From JBIQLO01 sp044464175 (GTDB lineage: Bacteria > Planctomycetota > Phycisphaerae > Tepidisphaerales > Tepidisphaeraceae), in assembly GCA_044464175.1 (NCBI GenBank), contig JBIQLO010000248.1, forward strand, positions 1 through 5,254: a DNA stretch of 5,254 nt, written 5' to 3'. Both the position numbers and the translations under genes were made by a program. The number at the start of each line of letters is the position of its first letter. Position 1 is the stretch's first letter. The notes under the pieces were generated by a model. It was not told the DNA's origin. It searched no databases and saw only the letters and a program-made list of their open reading frames with translations. Of the stretch, positions 1-4,980 are shown piece by piece.

Positions 1-92
1 TCCTGAGTCTGCACGGCGTTGAATTCCGTTTCGGGATTGTTGATGTCGTCGGGTTCCATAATGATTGTTTTTTGCCACTTGTCCTTTGCCAT
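1..92 (-). CDS. N-terminal 30 codons of an unidentified protein downstream of dnaJ (partial)
   Basis: An ATG at 92-90 opens a frame that stays open to the window edge. It reads MAKDKWQKTIIMEPDDINNP for the first 20 residues, then ETEFNAVQTQ. It follows dnaJ on the same strand after a 62-base gap with no terminator, so co-transcription with dnaJ is plausible. The visible part is hydrophilic and acidic, with no signal peptide or membrane segment. A grpE gene would fit the neighbourhood, because GrpE proteins often begin with a disordered acidic tail and sit next to dnaJ, but nothing in these 30 residues is diagnostic. There is only a weak GGGTGA-like sequence ahead of the ATG. The second in-frame Met (codon 12) is an alternative start. 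Whether this is a gene is fairly likely; its identity is unknown. Confidence 0.55.
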   Translation of the reverse strand, partial: MAKDKWQKTIIMEPDDINNPETEFNAVQTQ

Positions 93-100
93 GGGTCACC

Positions 101-118
101 CGCTGTCCATTCACAGCG
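101..118. repeat. small inverted repeat in the dnaJ 3' gap
   Basis: CGCTGT and ACAGCG form a perfect 6-bp inverted repeat with a 6-base loop in the 62-base gap between dnaJ and the next minus-strand ORF. No T-run follows on either strand, so it is not an intrinsic terminator. It could be a small mRNA hairpin just ahead of the downstream start, or chance. Confidence 0.3.
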
Positions 119-154
119 TGCGAGTGATAAATGACGAGGGACGACTGACAGCTC

Positions 155-1291
155 CTATCCTTCTCCGGTCAATTTATCCTTCAGCTTTTCCAGGAATCCC
201 TTCCGCTGGGGCAGCACCTCCACATCCTCGGTGGCCGCATACTCCCGGAGCAGCTGTTTCTGCTTGTCGGTCAGCTTCTTGGGAATCTCAATGATTATTT
301 GTACAAGCTCATCGCCGCCACGGTAAGAGCGAATATCCGGCAGCCCTTTGCCCTTGAGTTTGATGACCTCACCATGCTGGGTGCCCGGCGGCAGGTCGAT
401 CGACTCAACTCCCTTGAGGGTCGGCACCTCGATGCGCCCCCCCAGGGCCGCCTGGGTGAAGGAGATCGGCGTCTGGCAGACCAGGTCATTGTTGTGGCGG
501 CTGAAGATTTCGTGCGGCTTGACGGCGATGTAGCAATGCAGATCGCCGCTGGGCGCGCCGGGGCCGCCCGGCTCCCCCTCTCCGGGGATACGGATCGCCT
601 GTCCATCATGCACGCCCGGGGGAACCTTGACGCTCACCGTCCGCTTTCGCATCTCGCGTCCACTGCCGCCGCATTTGGGGCAGCGATCCCGAATGACGGT
701 GCCCCGCCCCCGGCAATTCGGACAGGCGGTGACCATGCGGAACATCCCGCCGAACCCCTGCTGGGCGACGCGTCCCTGGCCGCCGCACTGGACGCAGACC
801 ACCGGGCTGCTGCCCGGCTTGGCGCCGGTGCCATGGCAGGTTTGGCACAGGTCCTGCCGCTCGAATTCGATCGTCTTTTCGGCGCCGGAAGCGACCTCTT
901 CCAGCGTCAATTCCACCTGGGTCTCCAGATCGTAGCCGCGTTGTACGGTCTGGGGGCCGCCCCGGCCCCGTCCGCCGCCGAAGGCCCCGCCGAAAATCTC
1001 GTCGAACATCGAGAAGATGTCCCCGACGTCCATGTGCGAGAAGTCGTGCTGGCCGTTCACCCCGCCATGGCCGAACTGATCATACCGCCGGCGCTTGTCC
1101 GGATCGCTCAGGACCTCGTAGGCCTCAGCGCATTCCTTGAACTTGCCCTCGGCCTCCACCTTTCCATCCCCGTCGTTGCGGTCGGGGTGGTATTTCATCG
1201 CCAGCCGTCGATAAGCGCGCTTGATCTCCTCCTCGCTGGCGGAGCGATCCACGCCCAGAATCTCATAATAGTCGCGTTTAACAGTAGCCAC
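155..1291 (-). CDS. dnaJ: Chaperone protein DnaJ (Hsp40, type I/A)
   Basis: Cytoplasmic co-chaperone that delivers unfolded clients to DnaK and stimulates its ATPase. The 378-residue product has the full class-A layout and is close to the usual length (E. coli DnaJ is about 376). The J domain spans roughly residues 6-72, with the HPD motif at 35-37. A Gly/Phe-rich linker covers about 90-112 (FGGAFGGGRGRGG). Four intact CxxCxGxG zinc-binding repeats lie at 149-156 (CQTCHGTG), 166-173 (CVQCGGQG), 190-197 (CPNCRGRG) and 204-211 (CPKCGGSG). The C-terminal substrate-binding domains run from about 215 to 350. The start is a GTG at 1291-1289. An in-frame TAA lies four codons upstream and the next Met is residue 32, inside the J domain, so GTG is the only sensible start. 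No clear Shine-Dalgarno sequence precedes it. No CIRCE element (the HrcA operator) is visible upstream. Confidence 0.97.
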   Translation of the reverse strand: MATVKRDYYEILGVDRSASEEEIKRAYRRLAMKYHPDRNDGDGKVEAEGKFKECAEAYEVLSDPDKRRRYDQFGHGGVNGQHDFSHMDVGDIFSMFDEIFGGAFGGGRGRGGPQTVQRGYDLETQVELTLEEVASGAEKTIEFERQDLCQTCHGTGAKPGSSPVVCVQCGGQGRVAQQGFGGMFRMVTACPNCRGRGTVIRDRCPKCGGSGREMRKRTVSVKVPPGVHDGQAIRIPGEGEPGGPGAPSGDLHCYIAVKPHEIFSRHNNDLVCQTPISFTQAALGGRIEVPTLKGVESIDLPPGTQHGEVIKLKGKGLPDIRSYRGGDELVQIIIEIPKKLTDKQKQLLREYAATEDVEVLPQRKGFLEKLKDKLTGEG

Positions 1292-1345
1292 AGTCTTTTG
1301 TTATACGTCCCATGGGGGAATGGGATCGCCCCTTTAAAACGGAAA

Positions 1346-1374
1346 ATCCTATCCGCTGGATCGACGGATGTCCA
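1346..1374 (-). promoter_or_regulatory. Candidate sigma70-type promoter for dnaJ
   Basis: Read on the minus strand, TGGACA (1374-1369, 5 of 6 matches to the -35 consensus) is followed after exactly 17 bases by TAGGAT (1351-1346, 4 of 6 matches to the -10 consensus). The predicted start near 1339 gives a leader of about 48 bases before the GTG of dnaJ. The spacing and position are good, but the -10 is only moderate. Confidence 0.45.
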
Positions 1375-1376
1375 CG

Positions 1377-1402
1377 CCGGCGGAGACAGCCCGCTCCGCC
1401 GG
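1377..1402. repeat. Perfect 9-bp inverted repeat between the divergent promoters
   Basis: CCGGCGGAG (1377-1385) and CTCCGCCGG (1394-1402) are exact reverse complements separated by 8 bases. The right arm abuts the -35 of the cimA leader promoter (1403-1408), and the left arm lies two bases from the -35 of the candidate dnaJ promoter. No T-run follows, so it is not an intrinsic terminator. An operator for a dimeric regulator is one reading. The sequence is GC-only apart from one A/T pair per arm, so chance in a GC-rich genome must be considered. Confidence 0.45.
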
Positions 1403-1430
1403 TTGACTTGGACCCGGAACGGACTATGAT
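1403..1430 (+). promoter_or_regulatory. Strong sigma70-type promoter of the cimA leader
   Basis: TTGACT (1403-1408) and TATGAT (1425-1430) each match the consensus at 5 of 6 positions and are separated by 16 bases. The predicted transcription start is about 1437-1441, at or a few bases before the ATG of the leader peptide. The transcript would run through the leader ORF and the terminator into cimA. Confidence 0.75.
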
Positions 1431-1440
1431 ACCCGGCGCG

Positions 1441-1500
1441 ATGAACGTTTGCACCACGATCCGCCCGGCGATTATTATTGCTCCGCCAACTTGCGGGTAG
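1441..1500 (+). CDS. Isoleucine-rich leader peptide of the cimA attenuator
   Basis: A 19-codon ORF encodes MNVCTTIRPAIIIAPPTCG and ends in TAG. Four of 19 residues are Ile, and three are consecutive (codons 11-13, all ATT, at 1471-1479). Nearly all Ile codons sampled from cimA are ATC, so the ATT run stands out. There is no Leu and only one Val, which points to isoleucine specifically. The peptide itself probably has no function: its translation would report charged tRNA-Ile supply, as for trpL- or ilvL-type leaders. The Ile run sits in the loop of the 1:2 hairpin, and the stop codon lies inside the antiterminator segment. The predicted transcription start leaves 0-4 bases before the ATG, so translation would be leaderless or nearly so. 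An in-frame ATG at 1312 exists but lies upstream of the promoter and would overlap the dnaJ promoter, so it is not preferred. Confidence 0.82.
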   Translation: MNVCTTIRPAIIIAPPTCG

Positions 1501-1510
1501 GGCCGATCGT
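1456..1510 (+). promoter_or_regulatory. Attenuator 1:2 (pause / anti-antiterminator) hairpin
   Basis: Bases 1456-1466 pair with 1500-1510 as six base pairs (ACGAUC with GAUCGU), one C-C mismatch, then four base pairs (GCCC with GGGC). Nested inside, GGCG (1467-1470) pairs with CGCC (1484-1487) around a 13-base loop that holds the three AUU codons. This structure would sequester the 3' part of segment 2 when the leader is not translated. A ribosome stalled on the Ile codons would disrupt it. Confidence 0.7.
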
Positions 1511-1542
1511 TTTGCTTTAAGAATTCCAACAGCCCTGCCCGC
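1493..1542 (+). promoter_or_regulatory. Attenuator 2:3 antiterminator
   Basis: Segment 2, GCGGGUAGGGC (1493-1503), pairs over 11 consecutive positions with segment 3, GCCCUGCCCGC (1532-1542): ten Watson-Crick pairs and one U-G. Segment 3 overlaps the terminator's left arm by 8 bases, so the two structures exclude each other. Segment 2 contains the leader stop codon (1498-1500). A ribosome that finishes the peptide would cover it and leave the terminator free to form. A ribosome stalled at 1471-1479 should leave it exposed. Confidence 0.75.
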
Positions 1543-1559
1543 GTGGCAGGGCTTTTTTT
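1531..1559 (+). terminator. Intrinsic terminator (3:4) in the cimA leader
   Basis: AGCCCTGCC (1531-1539), a 5-base loop, and GGCAGGGCT (1545-1553) form a perfect 9-bp stem followed directly by a T-run (1553-1559). No conventional gene on this strand ends upstream; only the leader ORF lies between the promoter and this terminator. It therefore acts as an attenuator in the cimA transcript, not as a gene-end terminator. On the minus strand no T-run follows the hairpin. Confidence 0.93.
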
Positions 1560-1623
1560 GTCGGCATGGGGCCCGCCGCAGGAAGCTGGCGGACCGGCGA
1601 CAACGGACAATCCACCCAATACC

Positions 1624-1628
1624 GAGGT
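1624..1628 (+). promoter_or_regulatory. Ribosome binding site of cimA
   Basis: GAGGT lies 5 bases before the ATG at 1634. It supports that start over the longer in-frame extension back to a TTG at 1478, which would run through the leader peptide and the terminator hairpin. Confidence 0.8.
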
Positions 1629-1633
1629 ACACG

Positions 1634-3226
1634 ATGGCCCGACGGATCGAACTCTACGACACGACGCTGCGTGACGGCACCCAGGGGGAAGGCTTTAACC
1701 TGTCGCTGCAGGACAAGCTTCAAATTGCGCAGAAACTGGATGAACTGGGCATCGACTACATCGAAGGGGGCTTTCCGCTCTCCAACCCGAAGGATGCGGC
1801 GTTCTTTCAGGAGGTGCGGCAGTTGGGGCTCAAGCACGCCAAAGTGGCCGCCTTCGGGATGACGCGCCGGCGGGGCGTCAAGGCGGAGGAGGACCCGGGC
1901 ATGAAGTCGCTGCTGGCGGCCCAGACGCCCGTGGTGACCATCGTCGGCAAGACCAGCGAGCATCAGGTCAAGGCGGTGCTGGGGGTGTCGCCGGAGGAGA
2001 ACCTGGCGATGATCGGCGACACCATTCGTCTGATGGTTCAGGCCGGGCGGCAGGTGGTCTATGACGCCGAGCACTTCTTCGACCAGTTCCGCGTGAACCG
2101 GGAATACGCCCTGCGGACGCTCCACGCCGCCGCCGAGGCCGGGGCGTCGGTGCTGACCCTGTGCGACACCAACGGCGGGAGCATGCCCGAACTGATCGCC
2201 GAGGCGACGGCGGCGGCCAGGGAGGCCACCGGCGCGGCCATCGGCGTCCACACACACAACGACGCCGCCCTGGCGGTGGCCAACGCGCTGGCCGGGGTGC
2301 GGGCCGGGGCCGACCTGGTGCAGGGGACGATCAACGGCGTGGGGGAGCGCTGCGGCAACATGGACCTGATTCCGCTGGCGGCCAACCTCCGCCTCAAATA
2401 CGGCCTGGAATGCCTGAGCAACGGCACGCTTGAGAAGCTGACCGAAACCAGCCGGTTCGTCTATGAGACGGCCAACATGAATCTCTTTTCCGGCCAGCCG
2501 TACGTCGGTTCCAGCGCGTTTGCCCACAAGGGGGGGATGCACGTCCATGCGGTGCAGAAGGATGCCTCCACCTATGAGCATGTGCCGCCGGAGTCGGTGG
2601 GGAACACCCGCCGGATCCTGGTCAGCGAGATGAGCGGGGCCAGCAACATCGCGGCCAAGGCGGGCAAGAAATTCAAGATCGACCAGGACAAGGCCGCGTT
2701 GCGGGCGGTCCTGGAGCAGGTGCAGGACCTGGAGAACGCCGGCTATCAATTCGAGGCGGCCGACGGGAGCTTTGAACTGATCGTCCGCAAGCAGATCGGG
2801 CGGTATCACCCCTTTTTCCAGCTGCTGCATTACCGCGTCGTGGTGCAGCGGCACAACGGCGGCGACCCGCTGGCCGAGGCGACGGTGAAGCTGAAGGTGG
2901 AAGACAAGACCGAGCACCGCGTAGCCGAGGGGGATGGGCCGGTCAACGCCCTGGACAACGCCCTGCGTCGGGCGCTGGAGACGCAATACCCCGCCATCGC
3001 CCGGGTGCACCTGAGCGACTACAAGGTGCGCGTCATCAACTCCGGCGCCGAGACGGCCGCGGCCGTGCGGGTCATCATCGAATGCAAGCGTGAAAGAGGG
3101 GATGGGACCAAGGACCTCTTCGGCACCATCGGCGTCGGCGGCAACATCATCGACGCCAGCTGGCAGGCGCTGGTGGAGATGTATGAATACCATTTGATTC
3201 ATGTGGAGGAAGAGGGGAAGATGTAG
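1634..3226 (+). CDS. cimA: (R)-citramalate synthase
   Basis: Condenses pyruvate with acetyl-CoA to (R)-citramalate, the first step of the threonine-independent route to 2-oxobutyrate and isoleucine, in the cytoplasm. The 530-residue product has the LeuA/CimA architecture. An N-terminal HMGL-type TIM barrel opens with LYDTTLRDGTQGEG (7-20, metal- and substrate-binding Arg13/Asp14). The metal-binding HTHND lies at 206-210 and NGVGERCGN at 234-242. A linker region carries YVGSSAFAHKGGMHVHA (290-306). The C-terminal LeuA-type allosteric domain, from about 380 to 520, ends with GGNIIDASWQALVEMYEY. The long form, YIEGGFPLSNPKD (42-54) and the ASWQAL tail fit citramalate synthase better than 2-isopropylmalate or homocitrate synthase. 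The C-terminal domain is where the end product would bind (Ile feedback is known in the family), while the upstream leader suggests control of transcription by Ile. uppS follows after 92 bases. Confidence 0.93.
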   Translation: MARRIELYDTTLRDGTQGEGFNLSLQDKLQIAQKLDELGIDYIEGGFPLSNPKDAAFFQEVRQLGLKHAKVAAFGMTRRRGVKAEEDPGMKSLLAAQTPVVTIVGKTSEHQVKAVLGVSPEENLAMIGDTIRLMVQAGRQVVYDAEHFFDQFRVNREYALRTLHAAAEAGASVLTLCDTNGGSMPELIAEATAAAREATGAAIGVHTHNDAALAVANALAGVRAGADLVQGTINGVGERCGNMDLIPLAANLRLKYGLECLSNGTLEKLTETSRFVYETANMNLFSGQPYVGSSAFAHKGGMHVHAVQKDASTYEHVPPESVGNTRRILVSEMSGASNIAAKAGKKFKIDQDKAALRAVLEQVQDLENAGYQFEAADGSFELIVRKQIGRYHPFFQLLHYRVVVQRHNGGDPLAEATVKLKVEDKTEHRVAEGDGPVNALDNALRRALETQYPAIARVHLSDYKVRVINSGAETAAAVRVIIECKRERGDGTKDLFGTIGVGGNIIDASWQALVEMYEYHLIHVEEEGKM

Positions 3227-3230
3227 CGAC

Positions 3231-3281
3231 TTGTTATTGGTTATTGGTTATTGGTTGTTTGTGCCAGATAACAAATAACAA
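3231..3281. repeat. GTTATTG tandem triplet plus fold-back arm between cimA and uppS
   Basis: Three perfect tandem copies of GTTATTG occupy 3233-3253. The left part (3231-3244) is complementary to the arm at 3268-3281. Eight base pairs (TTGTTATT with AATAACAA), one mismatch, then five base pairs (GTTAT with ATAAC) can form, and TGG/CCA adds more with one bulged base. The element is strongly AT-rich between two GC-rich genes and lacks a following T-run. It could be a small dispersed palindromic repeat or an mRNA hairpin affecting cimA 3' stability or uppS translation. Confidence 0.65.
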
Positions 3282-3318
3282 TCAGGAAATTCCTCTGAAT
3301 AACGCAACAGCGCCAACC

Positions 3319-4077
3319 ATGCCCAATGTTTCCGACATCCCCCCCGAGCGTTTTCCCCGCCACATCGCGGTCATCATGGACGGCAATGGACGCTGGGCGG
3401 TGCAGCGCGGGATGCAGCGCGTGCGCGGGCATGAGCGCGGGGCCGTGGCGGTGCGGAACATCGTCACGGAAGCCGCCCGGCTGCGGAAAGACCACGGCGG
3501 GCCGGACTACCTGACGCTCTACTCCTTCAGCATGGAGAACTGGAAGCGCCCCCTGGAAGAGGTGTCGTTCCTGATGGGGATGTACATCGACTACCTGAAA
3601 AGCGAGCGGAAGACCATGATGGACAACAACATCCGCTTCCGCCAGATCGGCCGCCTGGAGCACCTACCGGAGGAGGTGCTGGAGGAAATGGCCATTACAC
3701 TGAAGGAAACGGAGAAAAACGACGGCCTGACGCTGACGCTGGCCCTGAACTATTCCAGCCGGGCCGAGATCACCGACGCCGTCCGCGCCATCGCCGCCCA
3801 GGTGCAAAGCGGCCGGCTTCGGCCCGAGCAGATTGACGAGGCCACGATCTCCGCCCACCTCTACACCGCCGGGATGCCCGATCCGGACCTGCTCATCCGC
3901 ACGGCCGGGGAGATGCGCATCAGCAACTACCTGCTCTGGCAGATCAGCTACGCCGAGTTGTTCGTCAGCCCCATCCTCTGGCCCGACTTCACCCCCGACC
4001 ACCTGCACGAGGCCATCGCCTCCTTCGCCGCCCGCAACCGCCGCTTCGGGGCCCTGGACCGGAGCAACACGCTCTAG
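3319..4077 (+). CDS. uppS: Isoprenyl transferase (undecaprenyl diphosphate synthase family)
   Basis: Cis-prenyltransferase that adds isopentenyl diphosphate units to a farnesyl-type primer. The C55 carrier lipid made is needed for envelope polysaccharide synthesis, at the inner face of the membrane. The product is 252 residues, normal for the family. Visible signatures are MDGNGRWA (20-27, catalytic Asp21), RGHERG (36-41), SMENWKRP (71-78), NYSSRAEI (144-151) and DLLIRTAGEMRISNYLLWQ (190-208), followed by SYAELFV and LWPDF. The family usually has RTGGE where this protein has RTAGE; the diphosphate-binding Arg194 and Arg200 remain. The ATG at 3319 places the catalytic Asp where expected. The frame is open back to a TTG at 3244, but that stretch is the low-complexity repeat. 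No Shine-Dalgarno sequence precedes the ATG. uppS probably shares the cimA transcript, since no terminator or clear promoter lies between them. Confidence 0.95.
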   Translation: MPNVSDIPPERFPRHIAVIMDGNGRWAVQRGMQRVRGHERGAVAVRNIVTEAARLRKDHGGPDYLTLYSFSMENWKRPLEEVSFLMGMYIDYLKSERKTMMDNNIRFRQIGRLEHLPEEVLEEMAITLKETEKNDGLTLTLALNYSSRAEITDAVRAIAAQVQSGRLRPEQIDEATISAHLYTAGMPDPDLLIRTAGEMRISNYLLWQISYAELFVSPILWPDFTPDHLHEAIASFAARNRRFGALDRSNTL

Positions 4078-4120
4078 TCACCACCGGGGCACGGAGCCCT
4101 CGTCTGCCCGAGGGTATTGC

Positions 4121-4140
4121 CACAGATGGGGCACAGATGG
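4121..4140. repeat. CACAGATGG direct repeat
   Basis: CACAGATGG occurs at 4121-4129 and again at 4132-4140, an 11-base period, followed by the related ACACGGACCGG. It resembles the degenerate CACAGATGGACACGG-type intergenic repeats I recall from some bacterial genomes. That link is from memory only. Confidence 0.5.
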
Positions 4141-4221
4141 ACACGGACCGGAGGGTTTATTTTGCCGGTTCGACGGCTTACTTGCAGAAGATTGGCAAAG
4201 GAAGGCTCATGATGAGGGGTT

Positions 4222-4237
4222 AATGATTCCCGTCCCC
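4222..4237 (+). repeat. CCCGTCCCC repeat family, copy A
   Basis: AATGATTCCCGTCCCC followed by TTCTCTGC. It shares AATGA, two variable bases, then CCCGTCCCC with copies at 4902-4919 (reverse) and 5013-5029. Confidence 0.55.
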
Positions 4238-4301
4238 TTCTCTGCTCCCCCATATCTACGCAATTAATCTAACCGGATGGTAAGACCCTGCCAATGAAAA
4301 C

Positions 4302-4347
4302 GACTCCCGTCCCTCTCTCCGTCCCCTCTCTCCGTCCCCCTCTCTGC
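4302..4347 (+). repeat. CCCGTCCC family, copy B, with expanding pyrimidine repeat
   Basis: GACTCCCGTCCC (4302-4313) begins a near-tandem series: CGTCCC-TCTCTC, CGTCCCC-TCTCTC and CGTCCCCC-TCTCTG. These units are 12, 13 and 14 bases long, with C-runs of 3, 4 and 5. Almost all of 4304-4360 is pyrimidine on the plus strand. The complementary strand is a purine tract with runs of 5, 4, 3 and 3 G. The tract lies just past the 3' end of the minus-strand gene at 4363-4839. Confidence 0.65.
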
Positions 4348-4362
4348 CTTCTCCTTCCTCGG

Positions 4363-4839
4363 TCAGTCCGATTCAGTCCAGAATAATATTGGATTCCCAT
4401 CAATCCTACCCTTCAATATGTGACACGCCAAAATCGGCATCTCTTGAACATAAATCAAAATACTTCCCTCGCCAAACCAGAGATGATCGACAATTTTCCC
4501 TGTATAACGCTCGGCCAATTCGGATCTTTTCCACTCAAGATCAGTCGTGTTCAGTTTCAGAAGAATCGTATCATCGGCCTCGTTGGATGTGCCGACTGCC
4601 CTCTCGCTCATTGTGCAAGCAATATGGTTATCAATAGCTATGCAATTCAAGAATCGATGCCCTTCAAGCTCTAAGACGAGTGCGGAATCGCTCCATGACA
4701 TCTTGAGAATCACGCTGCCAGAAACCTCTTGGTCAGAGATAGTTCGTTCCCGTGCGTCCACCTGTATGCTTTTGCGAATGGCGGTATCTGGATCGGAATA
4801 TCTCCGCACAGATGGAATTTGGGCAATAATCTCACGCAT
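4363..4839 (-). CDS. Hypothetical protein, low-GC, 158 residues
   Basis: I do not recognise this protein. It starts at ATG 4839-4837 with an AGGA nine bases upstream and ends with ILFWTESD. The product looks like a small soluble protein, with alternating hydrophobic beta-type stretches (SVILKMSW, SALVLELEGHRFLNCIAI, ILIYVQEMPILACHIL) and no signal peptide or membrane helix. Its codons and overall composition are clearly more AT-rich than dnaJ, cimA or uppS, suggesting recent acquisition. It stands alone between repeats, with inverted copies of a CCCGTCCC motif on both sides. Small orphan proteins of this kind are sometimes immunity proteins of toxin systems, but no toxin gene is in view and I do not assign that function. 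A genuine gene is likely because the frame is long in AT-richer sequence and has a ribosome binding site. Confidence 0.65.
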   Translation of the reverse strand: MREIIAQIPSVRRYSDPDTAIRKSIQVDARERTISDQEVSGSVILKMSWSDSALVLELEGHRFLNCIAIDNHIACTMSERAVGTSNEADDTILLKLNTTDLEWKRSELAERYTGKIVDHLWFGEGSILIYVQEMPILACHILKGRIDGNPILFWTESD

Positions 4840-4877
4840 AATTCATTGTCCTGATGAAAGATGGGCCCCGGAAAGTT

Positions 4878-4919
4878 CTCCCGTCCTGTAGGGAAACCGA
4901 AGGGGACGGGAGTCATTTT
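4878..4919. repeat. CCCGTCC family, inverted pair (copies C' and C)
   Basis: CTCCCGTCC (4878-4886) and GGACGGGAG (4904-4912) form a perfect 9-bp inverted repeat with a 17-base loop. The right half belongs to GGGGACGGGAGTCATTTT (4902-4919), the reverse-strand copy of the family. The pair lies upstream of the minus-strand hypothetical gene, at 39-80 bases before its ATG. It could form a hairpin in its leader, or it is simply a REP-like palindromic unit. Confidence 0.65.
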
Positions 4920-4980
4920 GGCTGCCGGATCAATCCATCCCCCCCAGACAAGCCGGGCTCGAAAGGGCATGGAAGCGAGC

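Larger units (their letters stand above)
4078..4362. other. Gene-free stretch after uppS
   Basis: No convincing coding sequence on either strand. Contents in order are: a 6-bp GC hairpin CCCTCG/CGAGGG (4097-4102 with 4109-4114) without a T-run, which is at best a weak transcript end for uppS; a CACAGATGG direct repeat (4121-4140); copy A of a short repeat family (4222-4237); and a pyrimidine tract (4304-4360). The open frame covering 3833-4267 on the plus strand is mostly a shadow of uppS. Confidence 0.7.

Noticed and set aside
1292..1345. CIRCE (HrcA) operator upstream of dnaJ
   Set aside because: No TTAGCACTC-N9-GAGTGCTAA-like sequence is present.
299..1429. Long plus-strand ORF antisense to dnaJ
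   Set aside because: A shadow frame caused by high GC; the minus frame encodes complete DnaJ with all motifs.
1312..1500. 62-codon plus-strand ORF that contains the leader peptide in frame
   Set aside because: Its ATG lies upstream of the strong promoter at 1403-1430 and its body covers the dnaJ promoter region; the transcript from that promoter contains only the last 19 codons.
1478..1633. N-terminal extension of cimA to a TTG at 1478
   Set aside because: It would translate through the leader-peptide end and the terminator hairpin, adds 52 residues not typical of the family, and the ATG at 1634 has a good GAGGT ribosome binding site.
1441..1633. T-box or other tRNA/metabolite riboswitch ahead of cimA
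   Set aside because: No T-box sequence or specifier-loop arrangement is visible, and the leader ORF with an Ile run explains the terminator better.
1517..3202. 561-codon minus-strand ORF antisense to cimA
   Set aside because: A shadow frame in GC-rich coding sequence; the plus strand encodes an unmistakable CimA.
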